DNA of 64,000 nt, from contig NZ_LR594662.1 of the NCBI RefSeq assembly GCF_901827175.1, forward strand, positions 5,208,001-5,272,000. Reading direction: 5' to 3'. Below, in pieces: positions 7,410 to 16,516 of this stretch. The DNA comes from Variovorax sp. RA8 (GTDB lineage Bacteria > Pseudomonadota > Gammaproteobacteria > Burkholderiales > Burkholderiaceae_C). Positions within the stretch are counted from its first letter, which is position 1. Each line of letters starts with the position of its first letter. The translations under genes and the position numbers were made by a program. Below the pieces are notes generated by a model that worked only from the letters and a program-made list of their open reading frames with translations, did not search any database and had not been told where the DNA came from.

Positions 7410-8459
7410 TTATATTTTCATTTTTCTTGTTCGTGTTTCAACCTTGGGTGCAAGTTTATGTTCAAGGGACTGTGAGAACTTCTCAGTTGCAATCCCTTTG
7501 GTAAGGTTAGCAACCTCATTGGAAGTGCCTGCCATGGCTTGTATCACTGGTGAGGCATGGGACAGCACGGCTTTAAGATACCAATCCTGCGGATCGCAAT
7601 TCTTGATAGCCTCAAGGGCAACTCCTCTGTCCTCTCGCAGTTCTTTGGACGCATCCTCAAAAGATAGCGGGAATGCTCTAACTGCAACTATTACACATTC
7701 TCTGTCAGCTCTTATTGCATCGCTAAAAGCTGGAAGTGAGTCACCGGACTTAGCAAGGAATTCAAGTGCAAAGGCTTTGTCATTTTTCAGGCGGTCAGAT
7801 GCGAACTTGATGCCAGTGTTAGTGAGGTCGTTATGTTCAGGCTGTATGGTTTGAAGTAGCAGTTGTTCGTGGTCTTTAAACTGTGCTGGTGCAAATTCAA
7901 GAACTTCTGGCTTGCTTTTCAAAGCACTAAATATGACATCAATGTCCTCTTTAAACGTATTTGGAAGTGTCTCGTATAACCATGGAGCGTAGTGGACAGC
8001 TTCAAGAGTCACATCTTTTTCGTTCCTGAGACTGTCTGAGAGATGGTTGTAGTTATCACCACTCATGGTGGAGATTGTGAACAAAGCAATATCTCTGTAA
8101 GAGGAGCATTCTGGAGAAACATACTTCATCACTTCTTGGCATTGTTCTCTAGATGGATGAGCAGATTCTTTGATAAATTTATCTTCTTGCTTTTCTGCCT
8201 CAGTCATTTTGGAAGTATGTACTCCTAACATTCCCATAAAGCTTTTTTCGTTATGGATGGCATAAAGCACCATCTTTTCATCCTTGGCATATGCTGTGTT
8301 CTCAATCGCTTTGATACCGTGCTTCAATATCTTCTCCTCCATGGCTTTGTCTTTCCTGTCTGACAGATAGCTCTTGAGATCGTTATAGCTTTTCACAAGA
8401 AGGTTTTGTTCCTCCATCGGCTGACCACTTAGTTTTTCTAGTTGTTGTGCGAATCCCAT
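7410..8459 (-). CDS. DUF4116-repeat protein with TRKMKI tail (349 aa)
   Basis: Built of repeated ~25-50 residue units of the DUF4116 type (for example FASDRLKNDKAFALEFL, ASKELREDRGVALEAI), which are functionally uncharacterised. The first 29 residues (starting MGFAQQLEKLSGQPM) are identical to those of the neighbour at 8469-9512. The last ~45 residues form the shared module: LTKGIATEKF, KLAPK, then TRTRKMKI. No signal peptide or membrane segment. AAGGAG precedes the ATG of the next gene immediately after the stop, so the two are coupled. Role unknown; see findings for the secretion-substrate idea. Confidence 0.75.
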   Translation of the reverse strand: MGFAQQLEKLSGQPMEEQNLLVKSYNDLKSYLSDRKDKAMEEKILKHGIKAIENTAYAKDEKMVLYAIHNEKSFMGMLGVHTSKMTEAEKQEDKFIKESAHPSREQCQEVMKYVSPECSSYRDIALFTISTMSGDNYNHLSDSLRNEKDVTLEAVHYAPWLYETLPNTFKEDIDVIFSALKSKPEVLEFAPAQFKDHEQLLLQTIQPEHNDLTNTGIKFASDRLKNDKAFALEFLAKSGDSLPAFSDAIRADRECVIVAVRAFPLSFEDASKELREDRGVALEAIKNCDPQDWYLKAVLSHASPVIQAMAGTSNEVANLTKGIATEKFSQSLEHKLAPKVETRTRKMKI

Positions 8460-8468
8460 ACTAACTCC

Positions 8469-9512
8469 TTATATTTTAATTTTTCTTGTTGATGCCTCAG
8501 CCTTTGGTACAAGCTTCTTCTCAAGTGAATTTGAAAATTTCTCTTGAGCGATGGCTTTGGTCAAAATTTGCACGGGGTCGCCATCTCCAACTGCTTGTTG
8601 AATTTCTGAGCTTGCATGTACGAGGGCAAAGTTAAACTGTTTAGTTTCTTCATAACTTTTGCATGCCTTTAATACGATTGCTTTATCGGCCTTGATTTCA
8701 TCGGAGAAATGTTCAAGCTTACAGCCGTTCCATTCAACTGCGGCTTGTGCAAGCTCTGAATCATTACGAAGTCTTTCAGATATGAAAGCCATGCCGTCTA
8801 TTTCGTAATCGTGAAGAGATGCCCATGCAACATCCTCGTCATCCTTCAATCTGTCTGATGCATATTGAAGGTTTTGTCCATTCTGCTTAACCGCAAACAT
8901 GACAAGTTCTTTACTGTCTTTTAACCTTTCACTGAAAGGTTCCATCGCACAGTAGTGTCCTCCGTGAACTTCATTCTGATAACTCAGAAGACCTTCTTTG
9001 GCGATCTCAATATTGTCACAAGGTGCATTCCCCATGTATTGAATTTCACCACCGCCTAGAGATTTCACGGCTTGTAAACATACTGTTAGATCTTCTTGCA
9101 TTGCATCGCTGACAAACTTCAATACAGAAGTGTGCCTGCGCTCCGTACCATAAGTCTTCAATCTGGAAATCTCATCCTTAGTTAACGGGTACTTTTCCTC
9201 AGGGTCAATTCCATTATTTTTGCCCTCATGATTTGACAAGTTTCCCCAATATCTGTCTTGGATGTGATCTGAACGATCAATGTCTGCTCTAAATTGTGCT
9301 TCTGATTCAATAACTTTTAGGATAACTTTCTTATTGTCTTCATAGGGACTGCCTTGCAGAGCTGAAGGCCCTTTCAATTCAACTTCTTTCATAAAGTTGT
9401 CAACCTTCTTGTCCCATATGTATTCTTTGAGATCGTTATAGCTTTTCACAAGAAGGTTTTGTTCCTCCATCGGCTGACCACTTAATTTTTCTAGTTGTTG
9501 TGCGAATCCCAT
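8469..9512 (-). CDS. DUF4116-repeat protein with TRKIKI tail (347 aa)
   Basis: Tandem paralogue of 7410-8459: identical first 29 residues, then a strongly diverged middle, then the shared end (DPVQILTKAIAQEKF, KKLVPK, STRKIKI). Clear DUF4116 units include YASDRLKDDEDVAWASL and ISERLRNDSELAQAAV. The 5' ~85 bases are nearly identical to the neighbour, with one difference noticed, which suggests a recent exchange or selection on that end. Soluble, no signal peptide. Confidence 0.75.
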   Translation of the reverse strand: MGFAQQLEKLSGQPMEEQNLLVKSYNDLKEYIWDKKVDNFMKEVELKGPSALQGSPYEDNKKVILKVIESEAQFRADIDRSDHIQDRYWGNLSNHEGKNNGIDPEEKYPLTKDEISRLKTYGTERRHTSVLKFVSDAMQEDLTVCLQAVKSLGGGEIQYMGNAPCDNIEIAKEGLLSYQNEVHGGHYCAMEPFSERLKDSKELVMFAVKQNGQNLQYASDRLKDDEDVAWASLHDYEIDGMAFISERLRNDSELAQAAVEWNGCKLEHFSDEIKADKAIVLKACKSYEETKQFNFALVHASSEIQQAVGDGDPVQILTKAIAQEKFSNSLEKKLVPKAEASTRKIKI

Positions 9513-9521
9513 GATGTCTCC

Positions 9522-9962
9522 TTAAATATTCATTGTTGGTTGGTTTGTCCTGGCTCTTGTTGTTGTTGGTGTAGCAGGCTTGAACTTGATTTCCTTGGAC
9601 TGCTCTGGTGCTTGTGTGGCGCTCCATCCAAGTTGCTTTGATAAATTCTTTTCAAGCCAGCTATCAAGCTGTGAAGGCGATTCAGTAAAGAAGATAGTTT
9701 TCTTCTTCATGTCGGCAGTAGGTGTCTTTGGGATGAAGGACTGCACCTGGTAGCCGTACTCAATCCATTCACCTCCCTGCATCTCGTTCTTGACTATCCT
9801 GTAGCCGTGCTTCTGAAGCTTGGTGTTTAGATGGTCTATGTGGTTCTCACAATAGAGGTTGCTGCTAGGGCTTTGCGATAAGTAAATGTTTGAGGCAACA
9901 GCCTTGGTTTTGTTTGAGAGTGCTTCAAGAGCTAGTGCAAAACGTGATTTCTTTTCTTCCAT
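9522..9962 (-). CDS. Unknown protein, paralogue of 6941-7399 (146 aa)
   Basis: Function unknown. It shares the HIDxLNxKLxxH block and a C-terminal LxxWLExxLSKQLGW segment with the 152-aa protein. N-terminal ~30 residues are helical and basic; the C-terminal 25 residues are low-complexity TTTRART..PTMNI. It sits between two DUF4116 genes in one leftward transcription unit, with 9-base gaps. Confidence 0.6.
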   Translation of the reverse strand: MEEKKSRFALALEALSNKTKAVASNIYLSQSPSSNLYCENHIDHLNTKLQKHGYRIVKNEMQGGEWIEYGYQVQSFIPKTPTADMKKKTIFFTESPSQLDSWLEKNLSKQLGWSATQAPEQSKEIKFKPATPTTTRARTNQPTMNI

Positions 9963-9971
9963 GATGTCCCC

Positions 9972-10835
9972 TTAGATTTTCATAGTTAGCTTTTGTGATT
10001 TTTTTGGTGCAAGGTTGTTAGATAGCTTATCGAGAAGGACAAGTGAGTTCAGTGCCTTGTGGGGATCGTTGCCCCTACATGCATTTTGAATTCGCTCAGA
10101 TGCGAATAATTCGATAACGGAATCTTCGTTTGTGTTGATTGTTCTATTGGGATTCTTATCGCTATACTCCCACTCCTCTCGCATGTAGGCTGCATGAATT
10201 ATTTCAGGGTCATCATGGAAAAATTTGAAGGTTCCAAGAGTTTCATGATTCTTGGATACTGTTTCCAGTGCTAAAGCTCTGTCTCTTAATAAAGGGTGGT
10301 TTTCAGGAAGATTTCTTACGTTTGCAGTGTCAATGTTTATTGCCATCATGCAATATTCCTTATCATCAAAGAGTTTTGGCATTGACCATCCAAATTGTTG
10401 AGGCCGAGCTTTAACAGCTTCACTCATCAGAGATTTGTCGCTGCGAATTTCATAGCCAGCACTCTGGATGTTTGGAAGAGCACTAGCAATCAATGCATAG
10501 TCGTTTCTTATTTCATCGGAAAAATATCGAAGTACGTCCGCTTTCTTGTCGTTGTATAGGACTTGGCGAGCGATGTCTTTATCTTTGCAACACTCCTCGC
10601 CTGCGTACCTGATTGATCTTGGATTCTCCGTAACTGCTTCCATCACAACTTCTTTGTCATCTTGTAATGAACTGTTGAACAATTGGAGTAGGTCGCCTCT
10701 TTTAGAAACCGCCGCAAGAGCAACTTCTTTGTCATCTTTATGTGGCTCAAAATGTGCGTAGATAGGTACTGGAAATGCTGGGTGTTTCAGGGAACTCAAC
10801 ATTTGTTCTTTTGAAATAGTGAATCTTGATGTCAT
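9972..10835 (-). CDS. DUF4116-repeat protein with KLTMKI tail (287 aa)
   Basis: DUF4116-type repeats are evident (DDKEVVMEAVTENPRSIRYA, FSDEIRNDYALIASAL, IRSDKSLMSEAV). The shared C-terminal module is present but shortened: GNDPHKALNSLVLLDKLSNNLAPK followed by a lysine-rich end TMKI. Soluble. The gene begins two bases after the upstream gene's stop. Role unknown. Confidence 0.72.
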   Translation of the reverse strand: MTSRFTISKEQMLSSLKHPAFPVPIYAHFEPHKDDKEVALAAVSKRGDLLQLFNSSLQDDKEVVMEAVTENPRSIRYAGEECCKDKDIARQVLYNDKKADVLRYFSDEIRNDYALIASALPNIQSAGYEIRSDKSLMSEAVKARPQQFGWSMPKLFDDKEYCMMAINIDTANVRNLPENHPLLRDRALALETVSKNHETLGTFKFFHDDPEIIHAAYMREEWEYSDKNPNRTINTNEDSVIELFASERIQNACRGNDPHKALNSLVLLDKLSNNLAPKKSQKLTMKI

Positions 10836-10837
10836 GC

Positions 10838-11815
10838 TTACATCTCCTGAGCAAGTTTTTTGGTTCTCTTCGCTAATGGCTTTTTGGTTGCTGGCTCTGC
10901 CTTAACTTCCTCTTTCTTGGCGACTGGCTCAGGTTTGGCTACAGGCTCTCTCACAGTGCCTAGGTACAAGTCCTTGTCCTTGAGGTTGTGCAACCACTCA
11001 GGGCCTTGCTCATTGCGTACTTGTTGAAGCAGCGGAGCATTCGCCTTGGGTACACCTGGATAGCTCGCCTCCATCCACATGACACCCAGCTTGTCCTTCC
11101 ACTCGGCTCCATGAGCTTCACGAAAAGCCATAAGGGCATCTTTTTGTTCGCGGTTGATTGGAAGAGCTACAGCTTCAGGCACTGCGACCTGCTTGGGTGT
11201 GTAGTCGGCAACTGAGATTCTTCCCTTGTCGTATTGGGTAAGGTACTTTTTGGAGCCGATTGGAAGTTTTGCTTTAACTGCTTCCTCACGGTTCATGAAA
11301 TCATCTTTGCCTTGAAGAATTGAGTTGGTCTTGATGACTTGGAAGAATCGTTTGTCACCGTCAACACCTTGCTCTAGCACTCCAAAATATTTACCTGCAT
11401 GGACAACTTCGCCCACCATCCAGCATGGTTTAGATGGGGATGGAGGATGTTTGAATTCAGGGGTTTTGCCGTTGGCTCTGTCAAAGGTCACGATGTAAGT
11501 CAAGTCATCCCATTCTTTGGCAATCTCTTTGGTGACAAGTCTTGCTTTCATGATCTTCTCGTTGAGATTCATAACTAGCTTGTCGCTTCCAAGTTCACTG
11601 AATGGGACACTGAAAACTTTCATTGCTGGGTTGTCATTGCGAAGCTCTTCTGCGTAAGTTACGCCTTGCTGGTTTCTTCGTGAGAAGCCCATGTAAATGT
11701 CAAAGCTGTTCTTCATCTCAATGATTGCCCTCTGGTTCTCATTGTCAACAATGACATTGACTCCATCTTTGTTGCCTTCGTTGATTTTTACGAAACTCTT
11801 ATTTTTATCGTTCAT
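10838..11815 (-). CDS. KfrB-like plasmid protein with basic tail (325 aa)
   Basis: The start at 11815 (MNDKNKSFVK) follows AAGGAAG; the longer frame runs back through a promoter and terminator. Residues ~155-200 (WMVGEVVHAGKYFGVLEQ) resemble the KfrB-type module found in plasmid relaxase/primase proteins. Around 245-290 it carries the pattern FREAHGAEWKDKLGVMW followed by QQVRNEQGPEWL, which is also typical of proteins of large conjugative elements. The C-terminal ~35 residues are Lys/Ala/Glu-rich (AKRTKKLAQEM). A mobilisation accessory role fits but is unproven. Confidence 0.6.
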   Translation of the reverse strand: MNDKNKSFVKINEGNKDGVNVIVDNENQRAIIEMKNSFDIYMGFSRRNQQGVTYAEELRNDNPAMKVFSVPFSELGSDKLVMNLNEKIMKARLVTKEIAKEWDDLTYIVTFDRANGKTPEFKHPPSPSKPCWMVGEVVHAGKYFGVLEQGVDGDKRFFQVIKTNSILQGKDDFMNREEAVKAKLPIGSKKYLTQYDKGRISVADYTPKQVAVPEAVALPINREQKDALMAFREAHGAEWKDKLGVMWMEASYPGVPKANAPLLQQVRNEQGPEWLHNLKDKDLYLGTVREPVAKPEPVAKKEEVKAEPATKKPLAKRTKKLAQEM

Positions 11816-11849
11816 GGCTTCTTCCTTGTCTAATTGATTAATACCATTC

Positions 11850-11877
11850 AAATTAGCAGAAGAAAACATGTAGTCAA
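11850..11877 (-). promoter_or_regulatory. Predicted promoter for the 10838-11815 gene and downstream block
   Basis: TTGACT (11872-11877), 16 bases, TAATTT (11850-11855) preceded by TGC. It has no ATATTG dyad. It probably drives the leftward run from 11815 down to 6941. Confidence 0.55.
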
Positions 11878-11887
11878 ATTTAGGCAA

Positions 11888-11913
11888 TAAAAAAGCACTC
11901 GAAGGTGCTTTTT
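11888..11913 (-). terminator. Terminator of the muramidase/coupling-protein operon
   Basis: GCACT-CGA-AGGTGC hairpin with A and T runs on both sides, overlapping the stop region of the muramidase gene at 11914. Confidence 0.8.
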
Positions 11914-12987
11914 TCATAATATTCCTGGTAGGAACACATTCTTGTATGGTGCAGGTTTAGGCTTGTCCTCTGCAATAGTGAGATTGAACGGCTTGCCGGT
12001 TCTCATCAGCTCTTCTTTCACATCTCCAAACTCGTCCTGAACCTGAGACTCAGCCGGTTTGCTGGTGTCAATCTTCTGTGAAGCGAGCTTGGCAACCTGG
12101 TTGAAGTTGGCCGGCGCCGGTGTTGTGCCCAAGAGGTAGGTGTATGCCTCTGGACTGGTGAACAGTGCGGCCAGGTACAGCTTGCTTCTCGCGTCTGTGT
12201 AGACCTTGCCATTCAGGGTGTACTTGTAGGTGAAGGTGTCAGCCACTTTCAGCTTGTTCGCCTCTGTAGGATCTGCCGCATAGACCTTCAGGGCACTGAG
12301 CATGGATATGTACTTCGCAGCACCTCCACCACCCACCTTGTAGGCGTGATAGACCAATGCATCCTGCTCGTTCTTCTTCAGGCTGGCGAAGCTCGGGACA
12401 AGCTTTCTCATGGGAGCTTCGTACTGCTCTCTCATGAGCATCACGGCTTGACTACCCTGATCCGGTGTTATGGAGGCACGGGGGAGACTAGAAGGCTGCT
12501 GGACCCCAGAAAGAGCCACCAGTTGCCCGGCTGCGGCCGAGTCAAGGCCGATCGCTCTCGTTAACTCTGTGTTCCTTGCGACGGACTGCTGGCCTAGGTT
12601 CCAGCCAAACCCAATTGCTGCTCCCTTGTTGTCCATGTAGGGAAAATTTTTGAAGCCTTCCACCTCGGAAACGATGCTGCTGTACCAGTTGCCCTTGGCA
12701 GCTTCTGATAGTGCCAATGAACGGGCTACAGACTTGTTCTTGGGGGTGTAGCTGGACACGACTTGGCTAGGTGGTGTCTGTACCTGCTTAGGTTCAGCAC
12801 CCACATGGTCAAGCAAGTTGATGGAAGGCAATTTCGCATCAGTGCCCTTGAACTCCATCACCTTCAGCTCAGGAAGAGCCGTGACAGGCTCCAAGCTCTG
12901 TGTGGATCTCTTCCCTGCATAGTAGAAGCCTGCTCCTGCGAACAGAACAAGGGAAGCTACAAGAATGTGTGACTTGGCTACTTTCAT
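11914..12987 (-). CDS. Lysozyme-like muramidase, membrane-anchored (conjugation)
   Basis: 357 residues. Residues ~5-25 form one N-terminal hydrophobic anchor. Residues ~90-235 resemble phage-lysozyme/GH24 enzymes: SEVEGFKNFPYMDNKG with the likely catalytic Glu, AIGFGWNLG, SITPDQGSQAVMLM and KNEQDALVYHAYKVG. It likely opens peptidoglycan for the conjugation channel, as VirB1-type enzymes do. It overlaps the upstream ATPase gene by ATGA, which supports a transfer role. The Ser/Gln-rich linker and the long C-terminal tail (to GIL) are not part of the fold. Confidence 0.75.
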   Translation of the reverse strand: MKVAKSHILVASLVLFAGAGFYYAGKRSTQSLEPVTALPELKVMEFKGTDAKLPSINLLDHVGAEPKQVQTPPSQVVSSYTPKNKSVARSLALSEAAKGNWYSSIVSEVEGFKNFPYMDNKGAAIGFGWNLGQQSVARNTELTRAIGLDSAAAGQLVALSGVQQPSSLPRASITPDQGSQAVMLMREQYEAPMRKLVPSFASLKKNEQDALVYHAYKVGGGGAAKYISMLSALKVYAADPTEANKLKVADTFTYKYTLNGKVYTDARSKLYLAALFTSPEAYTYLLGTTPAPANFNQVAKLASQKIDTSKPAESQVQDEFGDVKEELMRTGKPFNLTIAEDKPKPAPYKNVFLPGIL

Positions 12988-15176
12988 TTTGTAGCTCCTA
13001 ATCTTGCCTTTGCAGTCATCTTGTCGGCATAGCTGGTATTAATTGGCTCAAAATTTGAATCTAGTGGGTTTGTGACTATCACATCTCTTCTTCTTGCACC
13101 ACCTCTTGAAAGATCAGCAATTGCATAGAATTTCTTGGTATTGACAAGTTGGACATCTTTCTCTTGAAGAATGTGAATAGGTTGTTCTGAAAGCTTCAGA
13201 GTTGCATACTGACCACTACCATTATTTCCAATACCTTCTATGCCGTCGCTTCTAAACAATTTAGCAAATGCATTCATAGAAAGTATCTTCATCCACCTTC
13301 TATGATTGTTGTTAGGGTCATTCATTGGACTAGCCATGATGATTCTGTTAGTCAAGCTGTATGAAATCATGCCAGCTTGAATTTGCTCAACCCAAACTCT
13401 ATCTTTACCAATGCGATCCTTCACATATTCATATGTTGGAGCACTGGATTTATAAGAAATGATTGACCCAAAAGAATCCAACATTGCAAGAGCTTTGTCT
13501 TTGGGGAATTCAGCGAAATACGAATCCACGTTTTGAGTTGCAAATATGCAAGAGAGTCCAAGGGATCTTGCTATTGGAAGCATTGCCAAATCTGATGAAT
13601 CGATCAGTCGTTGCACTTCATCAGCAATAAAGAAGACTTGAGATCCACCGGACTTTTTCCAATTGTCTCCACGGGCTTGGATTGCTCTGTATAACTTTGC
13701 TTTTAAAAACTTGCTGTATATGACACCCGCTGTTGGAAACAAAGCCTCAGGAAAGCAAATCCCAATGCTCAATCCTTTCATCACATCTACGATTTCAATA
13801 TCTGAAGTTGTGCTGTCGGCAAGATGACGAAGAAGCTTGTTTTGGAAGAATGGTGCAAACCATGCATTGACGCTAGCCATTACATTTTTAAGTGTCTCCC
13901 CATCGTTTTCTTGTAATGCACCAAAGGTCAGTGCAGCATCCGTTAAAAGACTTCCTTCTTTCCCAAAGTCAGGATGGTTTCCAATCAATGCAAGCAATGG
14001 GTGTTTTTCACCCTCAGGTGCTTTTTCGCCAAGTTGAGTGATGACTTGGAATCTTGTAGTTAAATTAAATTTTCCAAGCTCCTGGTCAACAATTGCTTCA
14101 TGAAAGACCGAGCCAATAAACACTAGATTTCTTGCTGTGTCTGAAAAGAACTTTGAATTACCAGTTTCTCCACCTGCTGGGCTGTTCAATGTTTTCAACA
14201 TGTCTGCAAACTGTTCTGGCGTGAAGCCTTCAAGCAAGTTGAGGTTCTTAACTTTCTCATCAATAATGAAATCAAGGTATTTAGCGCAATCTCTCGCTAA
14301 GTAACCTTTGCCATCCATGATGAAGATACCGTTTATTGAAGTGCCATTTGATTTAAGACTTTTAAGTATCTTTCTTAGTAATGCGGTTTTTCCAGTTCCT
14401 GTTGATCCAAAGATGTGCACGTGAGTCCCTAAGTCATCCTGACTTTGAACCATTGACAAGCCTTTATCTGGGGCATAGCTGTCGCCATTTGAAGTAAGAG
14501 TGCCTGTAGCTGTCCCATGGTCAACCAGTGGACTTTTGTCCTCGTTTGCATTAAAGGCCTGAATATGTCTTTCCTCATTGGGTCTTGACTTTGGTGCTCT
14601 AAAACTTGCTCCTGCGTTTTCAGTTCCTTGGCGTGCAAGCTTTGAAGCAATCTTCCTGTTTGTAAATTCCAAATATGCAAGTGGAGCAAAGGCTGGAATT
14701 AAATTAAAAATATCTTGAACAAAGCTTGCCTTCATGCCGATTGCAGCCAACGGACCGCCTAGCATGGGAATCACTGTTGATGCACCTACAGTAACTAATG
14801 AGAAGAGAACAGTTTTCAGTCCTCCGAAGAAGCAATAAAACCCAATGAAATATGCAAGCAAGATGGCTGGCGCAACCGCTCCCAATCCAAGTTGAGGTAG
14901 AAGCCCCATAAGTACAGCCACTAGGGCATACAAGCTTATATATAAAGGTAGTGCAGGACTGGCAGTGCCACTCGCTGAACTTTCAACAAGCAGCATGCCA
15001 GCTACTGGGTAGCCTTTTGAATTGAGCTGTCCGGTTCCTTCCTTATCGTCTAAGTCAGGTGGAACATTTTTGCCGTGTGGAACATCATGACGAAGCCAGC
15101 AGTCGTCAGCAAACTCTCGTGCCTCATGTAGAACTTTCCCCATCGGGAATAAAAGTGATAGTGCTCTAAATTTCAT
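12984..15176 (-). CDS. Type IV coupling protein-like ATPase (TraD/TrbC type), 730 aa
   Basis: The N-terminal half has several hydrophobic segments (about residues 75-165). The cytoplasmic ATPase domain has Walker A FGSTGTGKTALLRK near residue 255 and Walker B QVFFIADEVQRL near 555. Residues after it (GLSCIFATQNVDSYF) match the sensor region of TraD/VirD4 proteins. Such proteins bring the relaxosome to the secretion channel. A second coupling-like ATPase lies at 17728-20304. In IncI systems TrbC is the coupling ATPase, so this one may be its counterpart. The C-terminus is basic (KMTAKARLGATK). Confidence 0.8.
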   Translation of the reverse strand: MKFRALSLLFPMGKVLHEAREFADDCWLRHDVPHGKNVPPDLDDKEGTGQLNSKGYPVAGMLLVESSASGTASPALPLYISLYALVAVLMGLLPQLGLGAVAPAILLAYFIGFYCFFGGLKTVLFSLVTVGASTVIPMLGGPLAAIGMKASFVQDIFNLIPAFAPLAYLEFTNRKIASKLARQGTENAGASFRAPKSRPNEERHIQAFNANEDKSPLVDHGTATGTLTSNGDSYAPDKGLSMVQSQDDLGTHVHIFGSTGTGKTALLRKILKSLKSNGTSINGIFIMDGKGYLARDCAKYLDFIIDEKVKNLNLLEGFTPEQFADMLKTLNSPAGGETGNSKFFSDTARNLVFIGSVFHEAIVDQELGKFNLTTRFQVITQLGEKAPEGEKHPLLALIGNHPDFGKEGSLLTDAALTFGALQENDGETLKNVMASVNAWFAPFFQNKLLRHLADSTTSDIEIVDVMKGLSIGICFPEALFPTAGVIYSKFLKAKLYRAIQARGDNWKKSGGSQVFFIADEVQRLIDSSDLAMLPIARSLGLSCIFATQNVDSYFAEFPKDKALAMLDSFGSIISYKSSAPTYEYVKDRIGKDRVWVEQIQAGMISYSLTNRIIMASPMNDPNNNHRRWMKILSMNAFAKLFRSDGIEGIGNNGSGQYATLKLSEQPIHILQEKDVQLVNTKKFYAIADLSRGGARRRDVIVTNPLDSNFEPINTSYADKMTAKARLGATK

Positions 15177-15706
15177 AATGCCTCCTGTAGTTTTTTGTAT
15201 TCTTCAGCCAAGGCATTTTGTTTTTTCTCAAAAGTTTCCTTGTCAATCTTTCCTTCAACTGTTTGCTTTTGAATTTCTGTTAATTCAGCCACGATTTCTT
15301 TTGCTCGTGCTTGAATCTTCTGTTGTTTGTTCGCGGTGTTTGCTTGTTCTTCTTTTGCATCTGCGATTCGGCTTTTTGCTTTAACTTCAGAAACAAGCTC
15401 TTTTCCTTTTACTACACCACTTATTAATAATGAGCCACTAAAGAAGATTGTTGCACTTGCGATAGTTGCAGCAATAGCCATATTTTTAAAGACTTTCATT
15501 CTTACTTGGTCAATCATGGTGTTTCTCCATAATGCTTGCCATCCTCCAACAGAGTCTGGGTGAAGATGAGTTTGGTTGATGGCTGATCGGTCATTTGGGA
15601 TTGCATAAAACTCTTCAGCACTGCAATCAAGCCCAAAACCTCTTGGATCACCATAAATTACTCGCCCTATGAGAATGAGTAATCGTGAACGGATTGATAT
15701 TTTCAT
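15173..15706 (-). CDS. Membrane protein with coiled coil, upstream of coupling ATPase (177 aa)
   Basis: Not recognised. N-terminal basic segment, one clear membrane helix at about residues 72-97 (AIAATIASATIFFSGSLLISGV), then a long Lys/Glu/Gln-rich coiled coil (about 100-177). It overlaps the 730-aa ATPase by ATGA, so the two are translated together and may work together at the inner membrane. First gene of the operon driven from the 15735 promoter. Confidence 0.65.
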   Translation of the reverse strand: MKISIRSRLLILIGRVIYGDPRGFGLDCSAEEFYAIPNDRSAINQTHLHPDSVGGWQALWRNTMIDQVRMKVFKNMAIAATIASATIFFSGSLLISGVVKGKELVSEVKAKSRIADAKEEQANTANKQQKIQARAKEIVAELTEIQKQTVEGKIDKETFEKKQNALAEEYKKLQEAL

Positions 15707-15734
15707 TGTTCGATTCCTTTTTGTTGTAGATATA

Positions 15735-15777
15735 TATTTAGCAGATATATTGCAAATTGCAATATCTTTGCTAGTAT
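15735..15777. promoter_or_regulatory. Face-to-face promoters sharing one palindrome
   Basis: Leftward: TTGCAA (15757-15762), 16 bases, TAAATA (15735-15740). Rightward: TTGCAA (15750-15755), 16 bases, TAGTAT (15772-15777). Both have TGC before the -10. Both -35 elements lie inside the perfect palindrome ATATTGCAA-A-TTGCAATAT (15747-15765). One bound protein or polymerase should exclude the other. Confidence 0.65.
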
Positions 15778-15800
15778 TAATTGAACAATAAGGAAATCAA

Positions 15801-16484
15801 ATGGAAGAATTAATCGACAAGCTACCCAAAACACCTCTATACGAGAACTTTGCAAAATATCTGAATACTTTGAAGGATGAGGAAAGCGAAGCAATCCTTA
15901 AATACATCCTTGGCTCATCAATCATTGGCAACCCTCTTCTTGAAGAGTTCTTCATGACTGAACAAAGATCTGTCTACCAATTACTGGTGCACAGACAAGC
16001 TTATGAAGTGTTCAAAGAGGATGTGGACAACTGGATTGCTGGGCTGGAGCCGCGCTTCAACGATGCAGGTGAAGTGTTCTTCAACGGCATGCAAGACTTC
16101 GTTGGGCAAGGTGCCCTCATCCTCAAGCAGGCCGGTACTCAGATCTCCCATGACCTGGTGCAGGCACAAGCCAGACTGGTGACTGAGACTGACAAAGTGA
16201 TTCAGGCGGGAGCCGTCCAGTTGAAGGCGGCGCTGGATGACCATGCGAGTGAGCTGGAAAAGAGGCTGACTGCAACTGCGGTTGCTGAAGTCAACAAGCT
16301 CTCTGATGAGAGGAAGAAAGTTGCCAAAGTGCTAGTGGACAGGTTTGATGAGACTATCGAGCCTCACATCAAGTCATTTAGATCCAGCACCGACGAATTC
16401 ACCTTCAAGAGGATTGCATACCGTGTAGGTGAGTTCTTTCTTGCGATTGCCATCTACCAAGGACTGAAGGCAGTCTTCTTCTAA
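15801..16484 (+). CDS. Coiled-coil protein with C-terminal membrane helix (227 aa)
   Basis: Not recognised. Mostly helical; residues ~95-195 are coiled-coil-like with amphipathic repeats (ALILKQAGTQISHDLVQAQ). Residues ~208-227 are a hydrophobic C-terminal anchor (FFLAIAIYQGLKAVFF). ATG at 15801 is preceded by AAGGAAAT. It is divergent from the transfer operon and co-regulated through the shared palindrome. An envelope-associated transfer or exclusion protein is conceivable, inferred from position only. Confidence 0.65.
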   Translation: MEELIDKLPKTPLYENFAKYLNTLKDEESEAILKYILGSSIIGNPLLEEFFMTEQRSVYQLLVHRQAYEVFKEDVDNWIAGLEPRFNDAGEVFFNGMQDFVGQGALILKQAGTQISHDLVQAQARLVTETDKVIQAGAVQLKAALDDHASELEKRLTATAVAEVNKLSDERKKVAKVLVDRFDETIEPHIKSFRSSTDEFTFKRIAYRVGEFFLAIAIYQGLKAVFF

Positions 16485-16488
16485 GACA

Positions 16489-16516
16489 TAAAAAAAGCAC
16501 CTCAAGGGGTGCTTTT
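16489..16516. terminator. Bidirectional terminator
   Basis: GCACC-TCAAG-GGGTGC hairpin with A and T runs between convergent genes ending at 16484 and 16515. Confidence 0.8.

Noticed and set aside
11815..11917. Longer N-terminus (34 residues) for the 10838 gene
   Set aside because: It passes through a terminator and a promoter; the ATG at 11815 has the better ribosome site.
12018..12212. Basic 64-aa minus frame inside the muramidase gene
   Set aside because: Shadow frame with arginine-rich composition and no start context.
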